A stretch of 17,714 nt of DNA from Panacagrimonas sp. (GTDB lineage Bacteria > Pseudomonadota > Gammaproteobacteria > Nevskiales > Nevskiaceae), in assembly GCA_021773655.1 (NCBI GenBank), contig JAJFJX010000334.1, positions 1-17,714 of the forward strand, read 5' to 3'. This document shows, piece after piece, positions 6,849 to 13,976 of the stretch; position 1 is the stretch's first letter; every line of letters starts with the position of its first letter. The notes beneath the pieces are model-generated. The model searched no databases. It was not told the DNA's origin and saw only the letters and a list, made by a program, of their open reading frames with translations. A program made the position numbers and the translations under genes.

Positions 6849-6973
6849 GGACTTGACGTTCAGCTGTTGGGAGGGTTCCGGGACATCGGGCTTCGGGTCT
6901 GGTGGCGAAGACCCGTTCGTGGGGTTCGACGGTCAACGCCGGTGCGGTGCGGCCGCCGAAGGACAACTCCGGT

Positions 6974-7366
6974 TCACGGCCCTGGACACAGGATGATGCC
7001 GCGCTGGCCGCCTTCGACGGCGATGACGGCGATCTTCTGCAACGTTGCATGCGGATAATTGAACACCCGCACCAGCATCGGCAGGTTGACGCCAGAGACC
7101 ACCGGCGAGCCGTGCAGTGCAGAGAGCTTGTTGGCGATGTTGCTGGGCGTCGAGCCGAAGGCGTCGGTCAGCAGCAGCACGCCGGCACCGGAGTCCAGGC
7201 GGTCGATCATCTTGCTGCCCTGGGTGATGAGAACCTCGTGATTCTGCACGCGCCGCACCTCCAGCACATCGGCGGCCAGCGGCAACTGGCCGATCATGTC
7301 GCGCATGCAGTCAAGCAGAAAGTGTCCCAGCTTGCCGTGGGTCACCATCAGTACGCCCACGCTCAT
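6974..7366 (-). CDS. PTS EIIA component, mannose family
   Basis: This 130-residue protein is a complete, stand-alone EIIA of the mannose family (similar to the IIA domain of ManX). The phosphorylated histidine is H10 in VLMVTHGKLG, and the LLLTDAFGSTPSN segment (about 64-76) is characteristic. It would accept phosphate from HPr. Since no EIIB, EIIC or EIID partner is present, it probably signals rather than transports. The start at ATG 7366 is chosen because GGAG lies five bases upstream and H10 is then in the normal position; the same frame extends upstream to 7555 but that part has no family similarity. Confidence 0.92.
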   Translation of the reverse strand: MSVGVLMVTHGKLGHFLLDCMRDMIGQLPLAADVLEVRRVQNHEVLITQGSKMIDRLDSGAGVLLLTDAFGSTPSNIANKLSALHGSPVVSGVNLPMLVRVFNYPHATLQKIAVIAVEGGQRGIILCPGP

Positions 7367-7472
7367 GCGCGCGCTCCATTGCAGCGGTCCGAATCCCTGC
7401 GGCCGGACCCTGCGGCGCCGTGCGGGCAGCAGCGACGATGGCGATCTGACAATAGCGACTCGATCCCTGGTT

Positions 7473-8333
7473 TCATCCGAGTTCTTTGTGCTTGACGATG
7501 ACCGGATCGAAGTGCGGGCCGAAATGTTCGGCCAGCTTTTCGACCAGGTAGACACTGCGGTGCTGACCGCCCGTGCAACCCACGCCTATCGTGACATAGG
7601 CGCGGTCCTGGGCGCGGAACGCGGGCAGCCAGGGCTCCAGGAAGGTGACGATGCTGCTCAGCATCTGTCGCACCGGTTCACGCTCCTGCAGCCAGCGCTG
7701 CACCGGCTCGTCGCGCCCCGACAGCGCCCGCAGGCCGGGGCTCCAGTGCGGATTGGGCAGACAGCGCACATCAAACAGGTAGTCGCAGCCATTGGGCACG
7801 CCGTTCTTGAACCCGAACGACAGGAACAGCAGCGACAGCCTGCCGCGCGCGGCTTCCGGCAGGCGCTGGAGGATCGCATCGCGCAGTTCGTGCAGGTTCA
7901 TCGCCGAAGTGTCCAGCGGCTCGTCGGCAAGGTCGGCGATCGGTGCCAGCAATTCGCGTTCGCGCGCAATGGCCTCGACCAGCGAGGTGCGTTCGTCAAC
8001 CAGTGGATGCGGCCTGCGGGTGTCGCCGTAGCGGCGCAGGATTGCCTCGTCGGAGGCGGTCAGGAAGATCACCCGCACATCCACGCCCCGGCGTTGCAGA
8101 CGCTGCAGGTGCTGCGGAAAGCGGCGGATCTCGTCGGGCAGTTCGCGGGCGTCCACGCCGATGGCCAGACGTTCGTACCGGGTGGCATCGTCGCGTGCCA
8201 GCATGCGCGCGATCATCGGCCCGGTCAGCGCCAGCGGGATGTTGTCGATGCAGACGTAGCCGAGATCCTCGTACTGCTTGAGCGCCACCGTCTTGCCGGC
8301 GCCGGACAGGCCGCTGACGATGACCAGCATCAT
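7473..8333 (-). CDS. rapZ: RNase adapter protein RapZ (YvcJ/UPF0042 family nucleotide-binding protein)
   Basis: This 286-residue protein has the N-terminal P-loop GLSGAGKT (8-15), the DNIP segment of the Walker B region, and the conserved C-terminal motif GCTGGQHRS (252-260). In E. coli RapZ guides RNase E to the small RNA GlmZ and so sets GlmS and cell-wall amino-sugar supply; in other bacteria it is a nucleotide-binding regulator of less clear role. Length is standard. The ATG at 8333 overlaps the end of hprK by four bases (ATGA, 8330-8333), showing translational coupling. A second ATG follows directly and either could serve. The position next to hprK and ptsN is the common proteobacterial arrangement. 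Confidence 0.95.
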   Translation of the reverse strand: MMLVIVSGLSGAGKTVALKQYEDLGYVCIDNIPLALTGPMIARMLARDDATRYERLAIGVDARELPDEIRRFPQHLQRLQRRGVDVRVIFLTASDEAILRRYGDTRRPHPLVDERTSLVEAIARERELLAPIADLADEPLDTSAMNLHELRDAILQRLPEAARGRLSLLFLSFGFKNGVPNGCDYLFDVRCLPNPHWSPGLRALSGRDEPVQRWLQEREPVRQMLSSIVTFLEPWLPAFRAQDRAYVTIGVGCTGGQHRSVYLVEKLAEHFGPHFDPVIVKHKELG

Positions 8334-8944
8334 GTGCCCACCCCGTCCACACCACGGATCGACTGCATCTGGCGCGACACGAAGTCCTCTGCGGCGTCGT
8401 AACCGTCGCGCTTGAGCGTCTGATCGCGGCAGGCCGCCTCGGCCAGCGTGGCCAGGCTCTGGCCCGCCCGCACCGGCAGCGAGATCTCGGGAATCGGTGT
8501 ACCGCAAACCTGGGTGTCGGTGCGTCGTCCGTGCAGGCGGTCCGGCGGATCGGTGTAGTCGCCGGGCGCGTGCAGGCGCAGGATCAGGTCCAGCGCCTTT
8601 GAGGCCCGCAGCGCCGGTTCACCGAACATGCGTCCGACGTGCAGCACTCCCAGGCCACGCACTTCGAGAAAGCCGTACAGCACCGGCGGACAGCGGCCCA
8701 CCACGCGCCCGTCCGGCGCCCGTTCGAACTCGGCGGCGTCGTCGGCAATCAGGCGATGACCGCGTGCCAGCATCTCCAGTGCCAGTTCGCTCTTGCCGAC
8801 GCCGCTGCGCCCGGCCAGCAGCACGCCGAGGCCGAAAATCTCGATCAGCACCCCGTGCAGGGTCACGCGTTCGAGATCGTTGGCCAGGGGTGTCTGCACG
8901 TTGAGGGGTTCGGTCCAGGATCGATCAGCGCCAGATGTCGCCAC
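8330..8944 (-). CDS. hprK: HPr kinase/phosphorylase, catalytic domain only
   Basis: This protein of about 204 residues contains the whole HprK catalytic domain. It has the P-loop GRSGVGKS (45-52), LIADDA (65-70), the family signature LEVRGLGVLHV (93-103) and the conserved C-terminal LKRDGYDAAEDF segment. Full-length HprK is about 310 residues with an N-terminal domain of roughly 125 residues. That domain is absent here and has no room, because ptsN ends at 8981. The gene should still phosphorylate or dephosphorylate HPr at S45, as in other catalytic-domain-only forms (alphaproteobacterial type). The start is uncertain: GTG 8944 is the first possible codon after the ptsN stop, without a clear ribosome binding site. 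The frame is the same as that of ptsN and is open from the ptsN stop onward. Confidence 0.88.
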   Translation of the reverse strand: MATSGADRSWTEPLNVQTPLANDLERVTLHGVLIEIFGLGVLLAGRSGVGKSELALEMLARGHRLIADDAAEFERAPDGRVVGRCPPVLYGFLEVRGLGVLHVGRMFGEPALRASKALDLILRLHAPGDYTDPPDRLHGRRTDTQVCGTPIPEISLPVRAGQSLATLAEAACRDQTLKRDGYDAAEDFVSRQMQSIRGVDGVGT

Positions 8945-8980
8945 CCGGATCGGGCTGGCCGCAGTGGACCCAGGTCGGCC

Positions 8981-9445
8981 TCACTGCCCTGCAGGGACGT
9001 AATCCGACAGCAGATCGAACAGAGCGGCGTTGTCACCGGCGGCGCGCAGCCTGGCGCAGAATTCGTCGTCGGAAAACATCTCGGCGACCGCCGCCAGATG
9101 CTTGAGGTGCTGCTCATTGGCGTTCTGCGGCACGAGCAGGCCGAAGATCAGGTCGACCGGATTGCCGTCGTGGGAGTCGTAGTCCACCGGGTGACGCAGA
9201 CGGATGAAGGCGCCCACGCTGCTGTCGATGCCGGCGACGCGTCCGTGCGGGATGGCGACACCATGCCCCAGGCCGGTGCTGCCCAGCTTCTCGCGGCCGG
9301 TCAGGCTGTTGAACACTTCGTTGCTGCCGAGATCGGCAGCGCCACTGGCGAGCAGGTTGGACAGCTCTTCGAGCGCTTTCTTCTTGCTGGGGACGGCGGC
9401 GCCGCTGACGACACGTTCGGCACTGACAATCTCGGTCAACTTCAT
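8981..9445 (-). CDS. ptsN: PTS IIA-like nitrogen-regulatory protein (EIIA-Ntr)
   Basis: This 154-residue protein is the nitrogen-type EIIA that often sits beside rpoN. Its phosphorylation state controls targets such as potassium uptake and nitrogen or stress regulators. The active histidine is H67 in GHGVAIPHGRV, and the PVDLIFGLLVP and HLKHLAAVAEMF segments are typical. The ATG at 9445 is supported by GGAG nine bases upstream. It lies below the hpf terminator, so it probably has its own promoter or depends on readthrough. Its TGA stop (8981-8983) is in frame with the following hprK, 36 bases before the hprK GTG. Confidence 0.95.
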   Translation of the reverse strand: MKLTEIVSAERVVSGAAVPSKKKALEELSNLLASGAADLGSNEVFNSLTGREKLGSTGLGHGVAIPHGRVAGIDSSVGAFIRLRHPVDYDSHDGNPVDLIFGLLVPQNANEQHLKHLAAVAEMFSDDEFCARLRAAGDNAALFDLLSDYVPAGQ

Positions 9446-9566
9446 CGGTAATCGCTCCGGTTTCTTCGGCAATAGTTGCGGTGGGCTTCGGGGCCGAATT
9501 ATGGGGTGTTTGCCAACAAAAAACCCCGTCACCGAAGTGACGGGGTCCGGGTCGGACGCTGTGAAC
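9446..9566. other. hpf-ptsN intergenic region
   Basis: The left part, next to ptsN, holds its ribosome binding site (9455-9458). The right part holds the hpf terminator. A promoter for the ptsN-ptsI group would be expected between about 9460 and 9517, but no hexamer pair with acceptable spacing stands out; TTGGCA at 9511-9516 (minus strand) lacks a properly spaced -10. Confidence 0.4.
9518..9545 (-). terminator. Rho-independent terminator with UUCG loop after hpf
   Basis: On the minus strand CCCCGTCAC and GTGACGGGG form a perfect nine-pair stem closed by C(TTCG)G, the ultrastable tetraloop form, followed by TTTTTT (plus positions 9518-9523). It lies 21 bases after the hpf stop and separates the lpt-rpoN-hpf group from ptsN and the PTS genes. 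Confidence 0.9.
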
Positions 9567-9890
9567 CTACTGCAAGGTTCGCTTGACCGCTTCCTTGACG
9601 TGATGGTTGCGCAGCTTTTCCTTGTGGCGACGGGTCTGACGGTCGAGCTTGTCGATCAGCGCGTCGATGGCCGCGTACATGTCGGCCTCGACCACCGCCT
9701 CGGCGTGGAGGTCGGCGCCACTGGCGTGCACCGTGGCCTCGGCCTTGTGGCGCAGCTTTTCCACCGACAGGATGACGTCTGCGTTGATCAGGTGATCGAA
9801 GTGACGCTCGATTCGCCTGATTTTCGACGTCACGTAGTCGCGCAGCGGCGGCGTCAGATCGAGATGATGCCCGGAGATGTTCAGATTCAT
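9567..9890 (-). CDS. hpf: Short ribosome hibernation promoting factor
   Basis: This 107-residue protein begins MNLNISGHHLDLTPPLRDYV, the standard start of HPF/YfiA proteins. It continues with the beta-alpha-beta fold residues (VEKLRHKAEATVHA) and a basic C-terminal helix. Length indicates the short form, which works with a separate RMF-type factor where present, rather than the long dimerising form. It binds the 30S decoding region and inactivates ribosomes in stationary phase. A perfect ribosome binding site AGGAGGT (9899-9905) lies eight bases upstream. It follows rpoN by 74 bases, the usual order, and ends at a strong terminator. Confidence 0.95.
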   Translation of the reverse strand: MNLNISGHHLDLTPPLRDYVTSKIRRIERHFDHLINADVILSVEKLRHKAEATVHASGADLHAEAVVEADMYAAIDALIDKLDRQTRRHKEKLRNHHVKEAVKRTLQ

Positions 9891-9898
9891 CGCTTACT

Positions 9899-9905
9899 AC
9901 CTCCT
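9899..9905 (-). promoter_or_regulatory. Consensus ribosome binding site of hpf
   Basis: AGGAGGT on the minus strand matches the anti-Shine-Dalgarno sequence fully, with an eight-base spacer to the hpf ATG. It is the strongest ribosome binding site of the minus-strand cluster, suggesting hpf is translated much more than its neighbours. Confidence 0.85.
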
Positions 9906-9964
9906 GTCATGGGACCTTGGCAGGTCCCGGAAAAAACCGGTACGACTGTTGGTTGCAGATGCAT

Positions 9965-11431
9965 TCAGGCCACTGCCTTGCGTTCGTGCGAAGGGGGGAT
10001 ATGCAGGGCCTCGCGATACTTGGCCACTGTGCGGCGCGCGACCTGGATGCCTTCCTTTAGCAAGAGTTCTGCCAGGGTCGAGTCCGACAGGGGCCGCGCC
10101 GGATCCTCGGCGCCGATCATGCGCTTGATCATGGCCTGGATGGCAGTGGCGGAGGCGACGCCGCCCTGGGTGGTGGCGACATGGCTGGAGAAAAAATACT
10201 TGAGCTCGTACAGACCCCGCGGGGTCAGCATGTACTTGTTCGCAGTGGCTCGCGACACGGTCGATTCGTGAATCCCCAATGTCTGTGCGACGTCCCTCAG
10301 GACCAGAGGCCGCATGGCCTCCTCCCCATATTCCAGAAACGCCCGCTGTTCTTCAACTATGCACTGCGACACACGCAGGATGGTTTCGTTCCGGGACTCC
10401 AGGCTGTTGATGAAATAGCGCGCTTCCTGCAGGTGCTGCTTGAGCTGGAGCTGGTCCTTGGACTGGTCGGCGCGCTTGATGAAGCCCTGGTAGCGGCCGT
10501 TGATGCGCAGTTTGGGGGCGTGGTCCGGATTAAGCGCAACCTTCCAGCGGCCGTTCTTCTTGGTCACGATCACGTCCGGCATCAGGTAGTCGGACTCGTG
10601 GGCCTGGAACGGCCGGCCGGGATGCGGCTGCAGGGTGCGGATCAGCTCCAGACCCTGGCGGATGTCCTCCGGCGTCAGGCCGGTAGTGCGCATGATCGCG
10701 GCCTCGTCTTGGCGCGCAACATGAATCAGCCCGCACTCGATGATCTCCAGCGCCGCCCAGCGACCGGCTCGCGAGCGCGGCATCTGCCGCACCTGCAAGG
10801 TCAGGCATTCGGCCAGATCGCGCGCCGCCACTCCGGGTGGGTCGAACTCCTGCACCCGCGCCAGCACCGCCGTGACCACCGAGGGCTCGACCCCCGAAGC
10901 CTGCACCAGACGCTCGCAGATGCCGTCCCAGTCCTCCAGATAGCCGTCTTCGTTGATGGCGTCGATCAGATAGGCGGCGACCATCGACTCCACGTCCCCG
11001 AGCGGCGCCATGCGCGCCTGTCCGATCAGGTGGTCGTGCAGGCTTGCCGCGGTGTGCAGGTTGGCCTGCAGGAAATCGTGAAGGCCGTCCTCATCCGTGG
11101 AGGACGATCCGCTGCTGGGCAGATCGTCGAACACGTCTTCCCACTCGGCGTCGACCGGTATCTCTTCGGGGATATTGTCCTCGGCACGGACCTCGTCGAG
11201 GATCCCGCTACCCGGGCCGGCAGCGGGCTGGGCAGCCTCCGGCGCTTCCATCGACTCGGTGGGCGATTCGACCGCGTCCTGATCCTGCTCGAGCATCAGG
11301 TTGGAGTCCAACGCCTGCTGGATCTCCATCTGCAGGTCCAGGCTGGACAGTTGCAGCAGCCGGATGGCCTGCTGCAGCGCAGGCGTCATCGTCAGACCAA
11401 GGCCCTGTCGCAAGGCGAGCGATTGTTTCAT
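9965..11431 (-). CDS. rpoN: RNA polymerase sigma-54 factor
   Basis: This 488-residue protein is sigma-54, which directs RNA polymerase to -24/-12 promoters and needs AAA+ activators. The glutamine- and leucine-rich region I is at 1-50 (LALRQGLGLTMTPALQQAIR). An acidic region II follows, with many D, E and S residues to about 120, then the core-binding domain. The helix-turn-helix includes HESTVSRATANKY, and the RpoN box ARRTVAKYRE is at 465-474. Length is normal. The start at ATG 11431 gives the conserved N-terminus, but its ribosome binding site is weak. It follows lptB by 137 bases, as in many Proteobacteria, and may have its own promoter in that gap. Confidence 0.97.
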   Translation of the reverse strand: MKQSLALRQGLGLTMTPALQQAIRLLQLSSLDLQMEIQQALDSNLMLEQDQDAVESPTESMEAPEAAQPAAGPGSGILDEVRAEDNIPEEIPVDAEWEDVFDDLPSSGSSSTDEDGLHDFLQANLHTAASLHDHLIGQARMAPLGDVESMVAAYLIDAINEDGYLEDWDGICERLVQASGVEPSVVTAVLARVQEFDPPGVAARDLAECLTLQVRQMPRSRAGRWAALEIIECGLIHVARQDEAAIMRTTGLTPEDIRQGLELIRTLQPHPGRPFQAHESDYLMPDVIVTKKNGRWKVALNPDHAPKLRINGRYQGFIKRADQSKDQLQLKQHLQEARYFINSLESRNETILRVSQCIVEEQRAFLEYGEEAMRPLVLRDVAQTLGIHESTVSRATANKYMLTPRGLYELKYFFSSHVATTQGGVASATAIQAMIKRMIGAEDPARPLSDSTLAELLLKEGIQVARRTVAKYREALHIPPSHERKAVA

Positions 11432-11470
11432 CTGCCGGCGGCGGGCTTTCGATTGCTGTACATGCGCCCA

Positions 11471-11496
11471 ATTCTATACGACGTCGGTACGACTTT
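11471..11496 (-). promoter_or_regulatory. Candidate promoter for rpoN
   Basis: In the 137-base lptB-rpoN gap the minus strand holds TAGAAT (11471-11476), a five-of-six match to -10. No good -35 lies at the normal distance; the best fit is A-rich sequence near 11494-11499. Transcription would start near 11464, giving a leader of about 33 bases. Confidence 0.3.
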
Positions 11497-11568
11497 TGCA
11501 TTGTTTTTTGGCGAGAACTCGCCGCCGGCCCGCCCCCCAGGCCCGCCCATCTTCGGCGCGGGTTGAAA

Positions 11569-12300
11569 CTACAGGCGAAACTGCGCGCCCAGGTAGACCT
11601 TGCGCACCGTCTCGTCCTGCAGCAGGGCCTCGGGCTCGCCCTCGGCGATGACCCGCCCTTCGGCAAGAATATAGGCCCGCTGGCACAGCGCCAGAGTCTC
11701 GCGCACGTTGTGATCGGTGATCAGGACTCCGATTCCGCGGTCACGAAGATGGTGGACGATGGTCTGGATGTCGCCGACCGCAATCGGGTCGACGCCGGCA
11801 AAGGGCTCGTCGAGCAGCACGAAGCGTGGATTGGCCGCCAGCGAGCGGGCAATCTCCACCCGCCGCCGCTCGCCGCCGGAGAGCGACTCTCCAATGCCGT
11901 CGCGAATGTGGCTGATGTGCAGGTCTTCGAGCAGCCGCTCACGCTCGGCGCGGCGGGCCGCGCGATCAAGGTCCGCGCGCAGCTCCAGGATGGCGTCGAT
12001 GTTCTGGGTGACGGTGAGCTTGCGGAAGATCGAGGCTTCCTGCGGCAGATAGCCCAGTCCCAGGCGGGCGCGGGCGTGCATCGGCAGGCGGGTCACGTCG
12101 CGACCATCGAGCTCGATCTTGCCGCCATCGACCGGGACCAGCCCGACGATCATGTAGAACGACGTGGTCTTGCCAGCACCGTTGGGTCCGAGCAGGCCGA
12201 CAATCTCGCCGGCACGCAGCTGCACGCTGACGTCCCGCACCACGGTGCGCTTGCGATAACGTTTGACCAGACCACTGGCCGACAACAGGGAGTCGCTCAT
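11569..12300 (-). CDS. lptB: Lipopolysaccharide export ATP-binding protein LptB
   Basis: This 243-residue ABC ATPase powers extraction of lipopolysaccharide from the inner membrane with LptF, LptG and LptC. The Walker A motif GPNGAGKTT is at 38-46, the Q-loop glutamine at about Q87, the signature LSGGE at 140-144, Walker B FVLLDE at 160-165 with catalytic E165, and the switch histidine at H197. Length is standard. Its ATG overlaps the lptA stop by four bases (ATGA, 12297-12300). LptF and LptG are not in the window; in most gammaproteobacteria they lie elsewhere. Confidence 0.96.
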   Translation of the reverse strand: MSDSLLSASGLVKRYRKRTVVRDVSVQLRAGEIVGLLGPNGAGKTTSFYMIVGLVPVDGGKIELDGRDVTRLPMHARARLGLGYLPQEASIFRKLTVTQNIDAILELRADLDRAARRAERERLLEDLHISHIRDGIGESLSGGERRRVEIARSLAANPRFVLLDEPFAGVDPIAVGDIQTIVHHLRDRGIGVLITDHNVRETLALCQRAYILAEGRVIAEGEPEALLQDETVRKVYLGAQFRL

Positions 12301-12926
12301 GGGCGTGGCGCCGCATTGCCGCCGTCGCCTCCGCTGCCGGGCACGGGCAGGTCGATCGAGCGCCTTTCACCGTCCCGCGGCGGCGGCGGCTGGATCACGA
12401 TGCGGACCTGCCCCCCTTCACCGCCACGGGCACGGATGCGGCGGTTGCTGACGTCATAGCGGATGCTCTGGCCGCGGATCTGGTCGCTGCCGCGCGTCAG
12501 TAGAGCGTCTCCGGTCAGTTGCACGATGTCGATACGGGTATCGAAGGTCAGCGCGCGCGCGCGCGCCGACACCGGCTGGCGTGCCTGCCCCTGCTCCGGC
12601 GCCAGTCCGGCATGGTCGAGCAGTGCCGGTCCGCCTTCGACCTGCGCCTCGAACTCGCCGTTATCGAACTGGCGCAGGAGCAGGCGTTCGCCCTGCAGCA
12701 CGAGCTCGCCCGACAGCAGGCGCACATTGCCGGAATAGACCATCGCCCCGCCCTTTTCCCATTCGGCCTGGTCGGCCTCGATGGTCACCGGCCCGGTGGG
12801 CCGCAGGGATTCGAGCCCACGGCCCGTGTCGCGCTCCTGGGCCTGCAGGGGCGCCAGCACCAGCAGGCCAAGCACACAGGCCAGACCGTATCTATGTCGT
12901 CGACGTGTCACCTCAGCCCGGGACAT
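12297..12926 (-). CDS. lptA: Lipopolysaccharide transport periplasmic protein LptA
   Basis: This 209-residue protein is the periplasmic bridge that passes lipopolysaccharide from LptC to LptD. An arginine-rich n-region (RRRHR) and a hydrophobic stretch form a signal peptide with a likely cut after LQA at residue 29. The mature part has the beta-jellyroll features PVTIEADQAEW and AMVYSGNVRL. The C-terminal tail is glycine- and proline-rich. The start at ATG 12926 is chosen because GGAG lies about eight bases upstream and a signal peptide follows; the frame opens earlier (12974), inside lptC, without support. It overlaps lptC by 14 bases and lptB by four. A (GC)8 run in the coding region encodes the ARARA stretch. 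Confidence 0.9.
   Translation of the reverse strand: MSRAEVTRRRHRYGLACVLGLLVLAPLQAQERDTGRGLESLRPTGPVTIEADQAEWEKGGAMVYSGNVRLLSGELVLQGERLLLRQFDNGEFEAQVEGGPALLDHAGLAPEQGQARQPVSARARALTFDTRIDIVQLTGDALLTRGSDQIRGQSIRYDVSNRRIRARGGEGGQVRIVIQPPPPRDGERRSIDLPVPGSGGDGGNAAPRP
12551..12566. repeat. (GC)8 dinucleotide run inside lptA
   Basis: Sixteen bases of alternating G and C, extending slightly into the flanks, lie within the lptA coding sequence. Such runs can adopt Z-DNA and are prone to slippage. Confidence 0.85.
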
Positions 12927-13467
12927 AGCGAATCTCCACATCAGCCAGCAGGCGCACACTGTGTGCCGGTCCATCGACCTTCATGCCGACACTGCGCCCG
13001 CTGCGGCCAACGCTGTTGACCTGCACCTCGGCGGTTGTGTCGAGCGACTCGTTGCCGGCGTCCACCCACAGTTCCGGGGTGCTGAAGGTCAGGGCCAGAC
13101 CATCGGGCCAGCTACCCTGCCCTTCGACGCCGCCGCTCAGGTGCAGGCGCTCGCGGCCGCCGGCCGGCAGGTGCCCCAGAGGCGCCCAGGCCACCCAGGC
13201 GCGACCCTCACGCCCGGGGATGCGAACCTGGAAGTCGCGCATGCGGGCAGATTCGTCGTCGTGGTATTCGATCTGGCGCGCACGCCCTTCGAAGCGCACC
13301 TCGCCGTCGGCATCAAAGCTGCGCCACTCGGTGCCGCGCAGCACATAGCGCGGATCCTCGGCATTGATCGACGGCGACGCAGACTCCGGCGCCGGTTCGC
13401 GCAGCAGCGCAAAGGCCAGCACCGCGCCGACGATGACCAGCAGGGGCACCGGCATCCCCCGCCTCAT
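12913..13467 (-). CDS. lptC: Lipopolysaccharide export protein LptC
   Basis: This 184-residue bitopic inner-membrane protein has one N-terminal membrane helix (about residues 6-23, PVPLLVIVGAVLAFALL) and a periplasmic LptA-like jellyroll domain, including YVLRGTEWRSFDADGEVRF. It receives lipopolysaccharide from LptBFG and hands it to LptA. Sequence conservation in this family is low, so the call rests on length, topology and position between kdsC and lptA. Its ATG overlaps the kdsC stop by four bases (ATGA, 13464-13467), and its end overlaps lptA by 14 bases. Confidence 0.9.
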   Translation of the reverse strand: MRRGMPVPLLVIVGAVLAFALLREPAPESASPSINAEDPRYVLRGTEWRSFDADGEVRFEGRARQIEYHDDESARMRDFQVRIPGREGRAWVAWAPLGHLPAGGRERLHLSGGVEGQGSWPDGLALTFSTPELWVDAGNESLDTTAEVQVNSVGRSGRSVGMKVDGPAHSVRLLADVEIRYVPG

Positions 13468-13976
13468 GCCAGCCCCTGCGCTGCCAGGATCAGATCGGCG
13501 GCATCGCGGATAGCGCCGTCACCCCCGCGGCATTGGCTCACCCGATGCGCAACAGCCAGTGCCCGCGGGTGCGCATCGGCCGGCGTCATCGCCAGGCCGA
13601 CCCGTTGCAGCAGCGGAAGGTCGGGAACGTCATCCCCGATCATGGCGCACTGAAGGTCCTGCAGGCCCAGCGCATCGCGCATGCGATGGTAGGCCGGCAG
13701 CTTGTCTTCGGTATCCAGCGCGATATGGCGCAGGCCCAGCCACTGCAGGCGCTTTTGCATGGCCGGTGATGGGCGCCCGGAGATCACCGCCACCTCCACA
13801 CCGTGACGCAGCAGCGCCTTCATGCCCCAGCCATCGCGCACGTTGACGGCCTTGAGCTCCTCGCCATCGGGTGTCAGGTACAGCTTGCCGTCGGTCATCA
13901 CGCCGTCGATGTCGAGGAACAGACAGCGCACACCGGCAGCGCGACGATTGATCTCGGCGGCGTCGAGTACGGCCAT
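13464..13976 (-). CDS. kdsC: 3-deoxy-D-manno-octulosonate 8-phosphate phosphatase
   Basis: This 170-residue HAD-family phosphatase (type C0, without a cap domain, acting as a tetramer) removes phosphate from Kdo-8-phosphate to give Kdo for lipopolysaccharide core synthesis. The catalytic motif is FLDIDGVMTDG with nucleophile D22 and acid/base D24. Motif II is S66 in VISGR, motif III K92 in EDKLPAY, and motif IV GDDVPDLP with D115 and D116. Length is as in E. coli KdsC. It overlaps kdsD by one base (TGATG) and lptC by four. Confidence 0.96.
   Translation of the reverse strand: MAVLDAAEINRRAAGVRCLFLDIDGVMTDGKLYLTPDGEELKAVNVRDGWGMKALLRHGVEVAVISGRPSPAMQKRLQWLGLRHIALDTEDKLPAYHRMRDALGLQDLQCAMIGDDVPDLPLLQRVGLAMTPADAHPRALAVAHRVSQCRGGDGAIRDAADLILAAQGLA

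Noticed and set aside
4888..6996. 702-codon plus-strand open frame opposite ptsI and ptsH
   Set aside because: It is antisense to two complete, well-supported PTS genes. Its composition (H, R, Q, D rich) is the usual shadow of high-GC coding DNA and has no domain pattern.
8334..8507. Upstream extension of the rapZ frame (start at 8507)
   Set aside because: The extension overlaps hprK out of frame and has no family similarity. The ATG at 8333 overlaps the hprK stop in the usual coupled manner and places the P-loop at residues 8-15.
11504..11523. Hairpin GGCGAG-AA-CTCGCC beside a T run, as a terminator after lptB
   Set aside because: The T run precedes the hairpin on the plus strand and would be an A run after it on the minus strand, so it is the wrong orientation for either direction of transcription.
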